Program-made: the position numbers and the translations under genes
Shown: piece by piece, positions 34,901-45,907 of the stretch
Layout of the letters: every line of letters begins with the position of its first letter
Position numbering within the stretch: position 1 is the first letter of the stretch
The notes under the pieces: generated by a model
Database searches by the model: none
The model's input: the letters and a program-made list of their open reading frames with translations, nothing else
Told to the model about the DNA's origin: nothing
Assembly: GCA_033065855.1 (NCBI GenBank)
Contig: JAVXUO010000775.1
Span: 33,853-97,852 of the forward strand
Source of the DNA: Escallonia rubra
Lineage: Eukaryota > Streptophyta > Magnoliopsida > Escalloniales > Escalloniaceae
Direction: 5' to 3'
DNA: 64,000 nucleotides

Positions 34901-35960
34901 GGAGACAAATAGAGGAAAAGATATGCAGATCATAAAACTATATATTGTGCAAAGCATAAGAAATCCTTTTGTTGGAAACGCAATTCCCACTGGTCAGTTA
35001 ATCCACCTTTGTGGCCATCAAAGTTTCACCAATTTCTCCACAAGGGACGGTATAATGTTTACTTGACAACTCACATCACCGATCCAAGAAACAAAATAAT
35101 TCATCTTTTCCTTTTTTCTTGATAAAGCAACAAGATAAAGGGGCATCATCAGAGAGGGCATAGGGTTTGCAGACCAATACTAATGTACTTTCCACTCTTC
35201 TATCTCTTTTTGTTTTAAGGAAATCCTTGGTAGATGCAACCAGAATGGTACTAGTTGATAGGATAAGTATAGAGTCAATATGGATGATAAGATAGACGAT
35301 AGAGCAAAATCATCTGCGATTACGATGAAACCCAACTTCTTACTGGCGCCATTGCTGTCAATGGCTCATAGTTACAACTTACATTAAAAATCAGGCCCCT
35401 TAATTTCCTTAGAATGTCGGGGTTGCACGCTAAGCGAACAATTTACCCATCAAACCCCTCGCAATTATAAGGGAAATTTTCAAATGCAGCAACCCATTTT
35501 ACCCGTCAAAACCAACAGTTTATCAATAACAAACAAATAAAGGTAGAATTCTTGACTACTAAGCAGCACGTACCAACGGGAAAAGTAAGTAAAAGCAAGA
35601 AAGATTGAAAGACGGACCATTTTGAGCTCTTCATCATCAGTGCTGTCTTGTTGGTGTTTGACTAGCAAGGAAGTGTTCCTCTTGGTAGCAGTAGAATTGG
35701 GTTTGGTGGGTGGGTTTGATAAATCCAGGAACATGCCAAAGATGAAGCCAATGATGAGGCCTGGAATGAAGTTCTCTGGCTTAAAACTCACTGCAAACCA
35801 TTCTTTTTCCACCTTCTTTTGCTGCTGCTGTTGCATAAAAGACACTATCAATGAAATTGCACATAACAGAAAGAAAGACAAAATGAAGAAGAAGAACGAA
35901 GGGGGCATTCATATTTACCTTATTTGAAGGCTGAGAAGCGTTACGAAAGGAACCAAACAT
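31906..35960 (-). CDS. PTH2: Peptidyl-tRNA hydrolase 2 (PTH2 family), eight exons
   Basis: Cleaves the ester bond of peptidyl-tRNA released from stalled ribosomes, recycling tRNA. Minus-strand exons by consensus splice sites: 35919-35960, 35618-35827, 34591-34651, 34437-34473, 33759-33836, 33573-33645, 32680-32719, 31906-31955. They sum to 591 bases, 196 residues plus stop, with phases consistent at every junction. Residues 34-50 (FIPGLIIGFIFGMFLDL) form an N-terminal membrane anchor, as in organelle-outer-membrane Pth2 proteins. The catalytic domain (residues 82-196) has ELKMVLVVRHDLKMGAGK, IASQCAHAATG, LRRWELGGQAKIVVTCKNQ, FVVADAGRTQ (Asp162), GSKTVLAIGP and the C-terminal VDSVTGKLRLL. Start: the first in-frame ATG after the upstream open frame is at 35960; an upstream in-frame GTG at 36008 is less likely. 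No stops or frameshifts, so it is probably functional. The CAG repeat at the exon 2 acceptor leaves that junction ambiguous by one or two Gln. Confidence 0.93.
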
Positions 35961-37007
35961 CGGAATTTCACCGACCGAACCGAGGAGCAATCGCTGATGA
36001 CCGACCACTGAGAATCTTGATGCAGTGTGACAGCACAGGGAAGATAAGAGTCATACGAAAGTGAATCCGGCCTCTTGGTTTATCATGTTTTGTACTTGTG
36101 TTTGTTGTTTTCATTTTCTTTAATTTTGTATTCGATCCCCATTGTGTATCTTTTTTTTAGCTATTTTTTTAAAGTGGTTTTTGTACTTATATTATCTTTA
36201 TTTTTATTTACATTCACTTTTTTAGATCAAATTGTTTACGTTTAATATTTTCAAGAACATTTTGATCTAGACCACGTGTCATGATTGTGCGAAAAGGTGT
36301 ATTTTAATGTGAGAAAGAAAGTGAGAGGATGAGTGAGGGTGTGTTTTAATAGTGATGTGCATTAAGGGAAAAAAGGGTGAATAGTGGATTGGTGAGGCGA
36401 CATTTAATAGAAAATGGTATATGAAAGGTAAGTTGCTTTTACATTTTCTCACTATATGAGTGAGATTTTTCCTAAATAAAAACAAAAAAATAGTAAAAGT
36501 ACACGACAAAAAGAATATTTTTTAATCATTATTACAAAAATGAGAATTTAAAATAATAAACGAATAGACTTGAACATTCTAGTTAACTTTTTTCTTTGAC
36601 TCTGTTTTGGGTTATATTAACCTATGTAGGTCTCACCTATATTGTACTCTTGCACTCAGTTATTTCACAATAAAAAAAAATACACTTCACTACTCATTTT
36701 TATTGGAAATATATAACTACACTATTCCTCATCCTTTTAATACCCTAAAACTTATTAAATCCCTTATTTTTTAAAAGCTAAAATTAGCACTTCTTACGTT
36801 TAAGGAATACAAAAACTCCTAAACTTTCATAAAAATTTTGGTACATGACTTTCCCAACCAAGGAGATATTGACCCTCAAACTTGGTATCAAGGCTAACGA
36901 AAGGCAAAATTAAACTGGGAACCCCATAAAAATCCCTTATTTATTGAACCAATGTACACTTAGACCATGAAGTAGAAAAAACTCAAATTATCAAAATTAA
37001 ATTTTCA
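35961..37007. other. PTH2 upstream region and intergenic DNA
   Basis: The first 100 or so bases upstream of the PTH2 start are moderately GC-rich and probably contain the 5' untranslated region and core promoter; I could not pick out a convincing TATA box. Beyond about 36100 the DNA is AT-rich and featureless. The frame 36279-36509 is translated simple sequence. Confidence 0.45.
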
Positions 37008-37277
37008 ATGGACGTATCTCAAGAGACGTTAAACATTTGTATAAATCATAGTAAGATGATATTACGAATATTAGCCTGTTTAAATAAATATGAAAAAGGT
37101 CCTCAAGATGAAAATCACGACTTACACAAATATAACTTCTTATTAAACTTTGAAAGTTACAACATTGTTAGAACAAATCACTATAAAACTACAACTTCAT
37201 ACGTGTTGAAGAAATCAAAGCACATAGCGATAGTGAATGTGACAAAAAACCCTCTACGAGTGGTCCAAAAGACATAA
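37008..37277 (+). other. Unrecognised 89-codon open frame
   Basis: ATG-started frame MDVSQETLNICIN...VVQKT in AT-rich DNA, followed about 40 bases later by a hAT MITE. The Lys/Asn/Ile-rich composition is like the pararetroviral frames to the right, so it could be a decayed piece of that virus. No motif supports this. Confidence 0.2.
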
Positions 37278-37317
37278 CATATCCATTTTGAGGAATGAGT
37301 GTGGAAGAAGTAGACAC

Positions 37318-38528
37318 TAGGGGTGAGCTCTAAACCATTCAAACTGTACCGTCCAAGAATATCAACGGTTCGGTTTCAATTTCTTAAACCGACATCGATT
37401 TTAGTTCAGCTCACAAATTATTTTTTTGTAACCGAACTGAACCAAAATGACATATGATATTTTAAATTATTTCTAGAGACATTCATTGATAATTTGCACA
37501 TATGTGGCACTAAGCAAAGCCAAATAAACAAAATCTCGAAAGTTTGTGCGGGTTAGCCCTGTTGTTTGTGCTAGTTGGTCTGTTGCGCAGTCTAAGGATA
37601 ACATGCTTTGGTGTTAAAAATGCCGGGGAAAATTACGGATCATGCAATGTTGATTGCCTCTTGTCTTTGTGCTATGATTCTTATTGGTGGTCGAGTACAC
37701 CTTCGATTTGTGCTATGATTCTTATTGGTGGTCGAGTACACCTTCGATTTGTGCTGTACTGGTTGTCCTTCTCATTGTAATAACTGTATTTTTGTGTTTA
37801 CGTTATTTTTGTTTTTGATTTACTAGGTGTTATTTGTAACATTTAGACCTCCACATGCTACTTAAAGTTAGGCTGAAGTGTAGGATATGCTCTGCTTTAG
37901 TTTAATTGTAATTTGTCTCGAGTCTATAGGTAATTAACTATTAATTTCTGACCTCTGCGATCTTGTATACACAGAGTCACGGGGTCGTGACCTATATTCG
38001 GAGACCTGGAAATTTTTGTAACCTTAATTTATCAATGTTATTCTCCTATTTTACCAAACATCTCTCCGGTTATCACAATAGGGCACATAGGGCATTTTTT
38101 TCTTTAATCCAAGATTCTCGGCCCGATTTTCCCCGGCCCTACTAACTAATGATGTTACGGCTATGTAAAGTTACTCATTAATTATCGTACATCAATGAAA
38201 AATGCGTAATTGAGTCTTCATTGTAATATAAAGCTTATATCTTATGTTAACAAGAGCACTTAGATATTGAATGTAACAAGATTACATGAAATTCAAATAA
38301 AAATATAACATCAATTTTGATTAATATTTAGATCAATCATAAATGTGCAACGTAAGAACAATTTTAAATTAGTGCAAACCGATCCAAACCAAAGCGTTTA
38401 AACCGACAGACTAAACCAAACCGTCCCAACCACTAGTGTTTGGTTCCATTCAGTTAAAAAAAATTCAAACCGAAGTGTAACGATTCAGTTTGTGGTTTGA
38501 CCCCCAAATTTAATCGTGCTCACACCTA
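37318..38528. mobile_element. hAT MITE with embedded L1 3' end
   Basis: The termini are TAGGGGTGAGCTC and its inverted near-complement (TAGGTGTGAGCAC). Flanking octamers GTAGACAC (37310-37317) and GTAAAAAC (38529-38536) agree at six of eight positions and probably represent a decayed duplication. Subterminal DNA has AACCGAAC/GTTCGGTTT-type motifs. The interior carries a 42-base tandem duplication (TGTGCTATGATTCTTATTGG at about 37669 and 37711) and then an L1-like 3' end (about 37830-38060, plus strand) shared with 30085-30300. The small frame 37544-37780 spans the duplication and is not called. Confidence 0.7.
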
Positions 38529-38536
38529 GTAAAAAC

Positions 38537-40095
38537 TAGATCGATTGATTAATGACTACTTAAACAAACTAGAGAAAGAAAGAGCAATGAACAAGTCAAT
38601 AATTACAGAAATAGATCCAGCTGTTTTAAAAGCACGACAGTATAAATTGGAAGAAAGGCATATCTGAGGTAAATAAAACATTTTCTAATGTGCACTTATG
38701 ACCTGTAAAAACATATCCTAACTATGTAAAAGCTTGAAACGCAGAGTTAAATTTAGAAAAAAAAAATCTAAATTCAATAAGGCACGTATGCAAACAAATC
38801 TAAAACGTGAGTTTGTTCCTAAGCTTGAAAAAAATGACCCAGTTAATCAATACGACACAAAAATTGATGTCGGTTGTCTTTCAAATGAGGAATAAGCAAT
38901 TGATAACTAGGCAAAGATCTTACAAATTGCCATAATATGTGGTAATTTAGTAGAAAAGCATGCTATGAAAGTTTCATTGAGAGAAAACACATCTAAATTT
39001 TGGAGTAGCATACTGGCAACAAAATGATAATTGAGGAACAAAGTAAGTTAAGCTTTTCTGAAGAATGGATAACGTTTTATGCATATATCCTCAAAAGAGG
39101 GTTATGGTATATCTATAAACAATATGAGTATTTAAGAAAAATTGCTTCTAAACTTTGAACAAACTTCAAATTTGTGATATGCGCTATTTTAAAATTTCAC
39201 AAGTGAACTTAAAAAGTACTTTTACAAGTTAGATTAAGAGATAGTCTACATTGACAAAAATAACTTATTACCAAACTCCCAAATGACAAGACGAATTATC
39301 GCAGTAGGAATTTGATGAACTCCTAAAGGAAGGAATGTTTTGTGATTTCTTAGGAGGAAGAGTAGCAGCTGTAAAGCGAGTATTAAGAAATTCTATACAG
39401 AAGGACAAAAAAATAACATATATGAAAAGGGCTTTACGAGTTACGATTGTTACACAAAAGTCGACAGTAAATAGCTATCGTTGTGGATGAAAGACGTATT
39501 TCTCGAAGAAAAAATTTGAGAAAGAAAATTCAGACATCAAAAGAAATGTAAAAAGGTGGAGAAATATCTAGAAAAAATTTAACCGATTGAGAGAAAACCC
39601 GGAATTTGGGAAAAGATACATTAGAAAAAAATCTAGTACAACCTTCAACAGTGAAAAAACCCTCATGCCCTGAAGAAAAATCATCAGTAGATTGTTGCCG
39701 GTTAGGTGGCGAGAAATGATATCATGCAAATAAATGTCCATGTAAGAAAAGAAAACAAAATATCAGAGCATTTTTATTTTCTAAGGAAATATATGAACTA
39801 TCATGGGGATATGACTAGATTCTGAAGATGAGGTGGAGGAACTTGTTTGAAAATACAATTCGATTATGACTCTGAAACATCAAAAGATAAAAAATAAAAA
39901 ATAAAAGCTTAGATAAGGCTTTGAAATGTGTAAGCACAATCTTCACGATGTCAGAAAACAATGAAGATGATCATGGCGAAGAGATGATTCCTTTTACTAA
40001 TAACATAATTATTCTAAGTAAATCAATTGAGGAGGAAACCGTTGAATCAACCATACACTATTGGGAGATGTCCAAAATAAAAATAAGAGAAATAT
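38537..40095 (+). pseudogene. Pararetroviral coat-protein-like region remnant
   Basis: Near the left end, a Lys/Glu-rich stretch (38540-38650) runs about 35 codons before a stop. At about 39690-39740 the residues Cys-Cys, Gly-Gly and then YHANKCP resemble the zinc knuckle of caulimovirid coat proteins; a stop breaks it. The clearest continuous frame is 39921-40095, an acidic segment (SENNEDDHGEE, SIEEETVES) as seen around the knuckle in this family. The frame appears to run into the LTR fragment at about 40096, so the ORF-track protein there is a virus/LTR hybrid. Assignment rests mainly on the knuckle and on the neighbouring protease and polymerase. Confidence 0.5.
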
Positions 40096-40379
40096 ACAAA
40101 CACCCGTTGTCGTGCCCATGTGCCGTTTCCATGTCACGTGCCCCCAACACCGCACACATCCGCTGCGCTGCTAATATAGCCGATCTCCCGGCTCTTTGTC
40201 ACACTACCATGCCACTGGCATCGCACACGTTCCACCGTGCTGCTTATACACTCGGGTCCTCTGGCATCCTATCACATTACAACGCCCTCACGTTGGTCCA
40301 TCCTTTCACCAAATTATGCGCACCTTGCCTTGGTCGTGGAACATGCTTCGACCCACTCCCTGGAGTGTGCAGCATCCCG

Positions 40380-41110
40380 CAGAGATAGGAGACTCTTCTG
40401 GGACACTATCTTCGTCAATGAGCTCCAAGTGCTCTGCCATGAGGACTCCCCTCCCGCTAGGTAGGCGACTCCTCCGGGACACTACCTCAGCCCGTCGGGT
40501 AGGTGACTCTTCTGGGACACTACCTTGGCGTGCTCTGAGTGCTCTGGCATAAGGACTCACCTGCAGGATAGGCTCCCTCTCTAAGACACTATCTTCGCCA
40601 AAGAGTTCCAAGTGCTCCGGCATGAAGACTCACATTCTTCCAAGTAGGCGACTCCTTCGGGACACTACCTTGGCCCGTCGGGTAGGCGACTTCTCCAGAA
40701 CATTACCTCAGCGTGTCAGGTAGGCGACTCCTCTGAGACACTACCTCAACTCGTCGGCTAGAGAACTCTTCCCAGACACTACCTTGGCACACTTTGAGTG
40801 ATCCGACACAAGGACTCACCCGTGGGATAGGCTCACTCTCTAAGACATTATCTCGACCAGGGAGCTCTAAGTGCTTCGACATGAAGATTCCCCTTTCGCT
40901 AGGTAAGCTACTCATTTGGGACACTGCCTCGGCCCATCGGGTAGGCGACTCCTCCTTGACACTTCCTTGACGTGTCAGGCATGTGAATTCTTCCGAACAC
41001 TACCTTGGCCCGTCAGGTAGGCGACTCCTCCGGGACACTACCTTGGCGGTCTGAGTGCTTAGGCACAAGGACTCACTCGTGGGATAGGTTCGTTTTCTAA
41101 GACATTATCT
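40380..41110. repeat. GTAGGCGACTCCTCCGGGAC-type tandem array
   Basis: Imperfect units of about 40 bases (GGTAGGCGACTCCTCCGGGA, then CACTACCTTGGCCCGTCG) alternate with longer units containing GCATGAGGACTCACC and GATAGGCTC-CTCTCTAAGAC. This array replaces the different arrays of the related LTR at 20440-21105. Confidence 0.7.
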
Positions 41111-41264
41111 CTTCCAGGGTGACTGTGTGACTAGTCTACGTGCTCCAGCACTGGGGGTTTTTCATCGACACCCCTTGACAGAAGCAAGTCTTCGGAGCGC
41201 ATCGCGCCTAGTTCGCCTGGCAGTTGGGCATCGGGCTTTCCCCACCACTGCCAGGTCCTCGGCG

Positions 41265-42494
41265 TAGGGATGGCAATTAGGTCGGCACCCGGCGGATCTC
41301 CGCCCCGCCCCGCCCCTTTCAGAGCGGGTTATTTTGACTTTGACCGGGTTACGGGGCGGGTATGGTATTTTTTAAAAAAATCCGCAGTGGATTAGGATCG
41401 GGTATAGTATTCTGTCCAACCCGCCCCGGTATCCGACCTGCTCTGTGACCCGTTCCCGCCCCGTTATCTTTACCCTATACACCAGCCAATCTCAGCTGTC
41501 CATCCATAAATATATATAGTTCCAAGCCCTAAATTTTCTATGTTCTATTCTCTTTGCCATTCTAGCCACCACTACCTCCTTCTTTTCTCCCTTTCCTCTA
41601 CCTCGTCGGCGTCCACCTCCACCTCAACGACCACTGTCCACCTATCCACCGCACCGTCGGCGTCTACTCTTACCTCGGCTACCACCATCCACCAATCCTT
41701 ATAAGAGCAGGGAAAAGTCAGAAGGGATGGCAGCTATACGAATAACCTTAGAGCTTTTATTTGAGGCTTATTCAATATCAACGGGAGAGATTGGCTTAGA
41801 AGAATCTTCTTATGGACATGAATCTCCAGCTACTTTTGTATTGTAATTCTCTTTTGGGGCAAGGGACCTGCATTAGCAGGGATCGAGGCAAACAATCCTG
41901 CTGCTGCTTAAGTTTCATTTCCAGTAATTCAAAACCTTTCTCTTCCTTATAATTCATCTCTCCCTTGGATTTCGTGTGGTTATTTTGATATCATTTCTAT
42001 CAACCCAATGAAATGTGGGGCGTAGTGCTCTGGATCATAAGGCTATGGCGGATTGAAATCATTTTCATTTCAAGCAGCAAGCTGGGCTTTTTTATCCAGG
42101 ATTTTTAGAAAATATGGACAGTAATTGTAATAATTTCAGTAATTTTAGTGATTTCATTGATTTGTAATCTAGAAGTTATTTTAGCTATTTCAATAAATTT
42201 AGTAACTATTTTAGTGATTTTGGACATTAATTTGATTTTTGTTTTACTACTTTTTTTGTAATATATTCTGTAGATTGCACGGTTGCAATTTCTCAAAATG
42301 CGGATTTGTGTGCGCTTTTATGACTACAAAAAATATCGCGACGGATCGGGGCGGGGTCGGATTTTTTAAGAGTTTATCGGATCGGGGATGGTATTCCCAT
42401 CCATTGACCCGACGGTGGGGCGGTGTATAAAGACTACCGGGGCGGGTTCGGATTTCATAAGATCTGCATCTGACCCGCCCTATTGCCATCCCTA
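41265..42494. mobile_element. hAT MITE, deletion derivative of the 19221-25949 family
   Basis: The termini are TAGGGATGGCAATTAGG and, read inverted, TAGGGATGGCAATAGGGC. The inverted right end matches the left end of the 6.7-kb hAT for about 29 bases, and the left end matches that element's right end, including GTTATTTTGACTTTGACC. The flanking octamers CCTCGGCG (41257-41264) and CCTCAGCG (42495-42502) differ at one position. The interior (41500-41640) resembles the 5' leader of the hAT transposase gene, but the transposase itself is missing. It therefore depends on a transposase elsewhere. Confidence 0.9.
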
Positions 42495-42743
42495 CCTCAG
42501 CGCTCTCGATGCCCTGTGTGACTCTGCAAGGGCTTTGGACCGGTGGCTAGATCAAGGGGGTTCTCTAGCCACACATGCAGTGTGTGGGCCAGTCTTTCCA
42601 GACAGACAGTGACGCTGTGTGGGGCAGGCCGGGTGAATATGCGATCTGACAGTCCGCAGAACACCGGCACTTGTGGCCCCCTCTATGACGTATCACTCCA
42701 GGGGAGCGTCACGTGTTGCTTGATGACATCATCATCTCAACCG

Positions 42744-42753
42744 CTATAAATAG
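42744..42753 (+). promoter_or_regulatory. LTR TATA box
   Basis: CTATAAATAG at the position equivalent to 21536-21545 of the related LTR, followed by a CT-rich leader. It lies downstream of the MITE insertion, so the core promoter itself is not interrupted. Confidence 0.6.
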
Positions 42754-43071
42754 GGGGCTTGGGAATTCATTTGGGGGAGCACATTTTTCAAGAGTCATTC
42801 TCATTTTCACTTTCTCACTCTAGAATTCTAGAAAGAGAAACGTACAAGACCTTGACTCTGGACCTAATCATTGGACTGTGACCGTCGTCGGGTTTTCACC
42901 CTGCGCCATTCCCCTCGCAGCTCTGCCCTTCCTTAGACTCTGTTTGGGAAGCCCTTGGTCTACCCTTACTTTATCCTTGCTCTATCCCACATCAACATAC
43001 TTGGCATCTAACTTGGACTGTATTCCTTGTGACACCTCTACGTCAACTGCGAACCCATTTCCTCGGCATCA

Positions 43072-45902
43072 ACTTGTATAATGGCCTAGTTTGGTTTACC
43101 AAACTACTTCATGTCCTCGAAAGATCCATATCTTACTAAAGCATTAGGACTGTAAATCAACACTTGAGGCATGACAGAGTTAAGAGAAGTCTGTAAAAAT
43201 ATTTCCGCACAATATTGTCTAGTCTACAGGTTGGAGACACAACTAATCCTCTAAGTAGACCGCTAAATATCGAGGTCAAATTATTTTAACAAACATGTAG
43301 CAATATTCGAGCTATAAAATCGGAAAAGATAAACTCAAAACAACTATCTTGGCTGAAGAAATGGGTGATCGGCGAAGTATTAGCTAGTAAATAACTAGAA
43401 CACATGCACATAAGAGAAAATAAAAGAATCATCATCGAGCCTTAGTGACATCAAATATCTTCAAAATTCAACATCTACATATCCAAGTCATAAAGGTAAA
43501 GAAAAAATGCTAGAAAATACTACCATTAAAGATGATAAAAGTTCTAAGACATTATGGGTAGAATTAGGGCTATTAAAACTTTAGAAACGAATGAAAGCAA
43601 GCCCGAATAATTCTTACGTGGAACTGACTTTTAAATTCCAAGGATACCATTCATATAAGGTAGATGTCTTAGTAGACACGAGTACATCATAGTTTCTCGC
43701 TAAACCAAGAATTTGGTTCAAAACTGATGATCTTATGAGCATGTGAATGGCAAATGGAGACGAGTTTGAACCGTAATATGAAGCATATCATGTTCTCGTA
43801 ACTGTTAATGGAAAACATTTTATTATAGAGCGAGTGATCCAATTCAACTGCTTAGATGGAAATTTTCTAGTAGGAAATGCTTTTATCAAGCAAGTGGAAA
43901 ATCTACCATTTATTCAAGAGGAGACATTCCTTTCTTAAAATATACTCCTCAAAGGTGTAAATTTGGATATTATTCATAAATGTTGGGAGAACTCTAACGA
44001 CCAATGCAAATCGAGTCTTTATGTAGTCCAGCGTGGAGAGGTCTCAACGGAATCCTCAGCATGAAAAAGCCTATTTGAAGAAGAAATAGAACAAACAATG
44101 TAAATTAATACTAAAACAAAGGAGGATGACTACTAGTTACATAAATAAACCAACACTATCAAATCAAACAAGGTTAACCACTAAAATGATTTTAGCATAA
44201 CCCACTAAAATTATGGAAAAAGGATAATTCTTGGGCTAAACTAATCCTAAAGAGGATAAAGATTACTCGATAAATGTTAACTTAATGCAACATAGTCTTG
44301 AAATGGTGCATGAGTTTGCAAAGAAAAGTTTCAAAAATACTACAAGGGTTAATAAGAGCAAGTCAGAGTCATCACTTAATTCTAGCTTTTATGGTGGAAA
44401 ATTATGCATAACAGCCTAGAGAAAAAGTTAGATTAGAAATTGACTACAGGACTCTAAATGCAACTACTGTCAAAGATGGCTACAAAATTTCAAACAAGGA
44501 TACGCTGATAAATAATTATGCTCTTTAAATTGAATTATGAAAAGAAGTTTTCAATTCCATTAACAGTCTTTAGCACTCCGTAGGGACATATAAATGGATT
44601 GTGCTACCATTCCGTTTCAAAATGCTCCACCATTGTTTTAAAGAAAGATGAATAACATTTTTCAGAAAAATATGGAGTCTACTGTGTTGTATACATATAT
44701 GATATACTGGTCTTTGCCAAGCCAAACAAGAACATAGAATTCATTTAAAGAAGATAATACAAGAATTTATAGATCATGGATTAGTGTTCTCAAAAAAGAA
44801 ATGTTAATGAGAACAAACGGACATTAACTTTTTGGGAATTAAGATTGAATATAGTTGAAAATTTGTTCTACAACATTATATAGCCGAAAAAATGAGGCTA
44901 GTCTGAAACAAATCACTTATGTAAAATAACTTTAAATTACACGAGAAAAATTCATTCGGCACTTATCAAATATCACGGTTAAGCAAAATACTTAGAAGAG
45001 GCAAACAAATATGGGAAGATGAAGATACTAAAGGGTTGTTTGGATAAAAGGTCAAGTTAAAAACTTGTCGTAGTCTGCAGAGAGATAATTTTATTCTAGA
45101 AACATGCGCTTCTAAAAGTTGTTAAAGTTGTTAGGGTGTTGTTGTAAAAGCAATACCCATAATTAAACTGAAGAAAAATTATGTAGATATTGGAGTTAAA
45201 CTTTTGAAGATGTAAAAACTCGATATCATATAAATAAAAAGAACTTTTAGCTATAAAACGCGGCATAAAATGTTCTTACATATTTTTTTTTTCAAAGAAC
45301 TTTCTTATCATAACAGATAAGAGGTGTTTAAAACATTCCTTAAAAGAGATCTAAGAGATGTTAGTCAAACAAGACTTAATTCGTGCAACATTGCTTCGGT
45401 TAATTGTTATACCTTTAACGTGAATACATCTCATCAGCTAAAAATGCAGTTGGGGATTGCCTAAGTAGGGAATTGAGTTTTATGATGCATGAAGTTATAA
45501 TTCCAAAAAGGATCACTCAAAAGTCCTTGAAAGAAAGGTACAAAGCCCGAGACCTTGAAGTTGGTTATCAAGAAAATTCAATTACTACGTCCTCTACCCT
45601 AAAATAAAGGAGGAAAATTTCTTGCCATCCACAAACGTTTCCCTAATGAAAATGATAATTGAGGAGAATTTTTGGAAATGCCAACAGGCAGGCCATAAAT
45701 TAGGGCAATGCAAACTTAAGAGACCAAGACCATCCCACTAGTCTTGGAAAATAGAGAGTAAAGCTGGAATCTCGACAACAAGGTTCTTTAACAAACAAAT
45801 TGTCATGAGAACAAAACCTCACCTCCACAAAAGCTCAAATGCAAGTGACAAGATTGATCTGAAATGTAAAATGGAAATCTCTGCTCAAAATTAAGATTAA
45901 AA
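43072..45902 (+). pseudogene. Pararetroviral protease-reverse transcriptase-RNase H remnant
   Basis: Protease: about 43620-43930, with VDVLVDTSTS where the family has a D-T-G core, so the Gly is changed. Downstream, FLVGNAFIKQVENLPFIQ is a recognisable caulimovirid-type post-protease segment. Reverse transcriptase: about 44280-44900. WIVLPF at 44595 precedes the active site at about 44690, where the first Asp of the Y-x-D-D box reads Tyr, and NFLGIKI follows at 44826. RNase H: traces to about 45485, ending DCLSREL. At 45670-45722 WKCQQAGHKLGQC is a Cys/His knuckle whose first Cys is replaced by Phe. Stops and shifts occur every few dozen codons; no frame is intact and no function can remain. 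Confidence 0.7.
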
Positions 45903-45907
45903 GTCAT

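Larger units (their letters stand above)
40096..43071 (+). repeat. LTR fragment inserted in the pararetrovirus, with a nested hAT MITE
   Basis: The right part aligns with the LTR at 19449-21883: GCGCCTAGTTCGCCTGGCAG, then after the hAT insertion the CTATAAATAG box (42744-42753) and the ending CCTCGGCATCA. The left boundary is placed where similarity begins (CACCCG near 40095). It does not start with TG and I found no matching duplication of the right flank (ACTTG), so the copy is probably 5'-truncated. Its internal arrays differ from the related LTR: GTAGGCGACTCCTCCGGGAC-ACTACCTTGGC units of about 40 bases fill 40380-41110. Open frames here (40196-40552, 40306-40623) are array translations. 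Confidence 0.65.

Noticed and set aside
35480-36008. Minus-strand frames of 142 and 75 codons as separate genes
   Set aside because: They are PTH2 exons 1 and 2 read through introns; splice sites and the homologous protein explain them better.
36879-36897. TTGGTATCAAGGCTAAC as a primer-binding site of the pararetrovirus
   Set aside because: It resembles the initiator-tRNA site only partly, lies upstream of a separate hAT MITE, and the DNA after it does not resemble the viral leader at 48423-48656.
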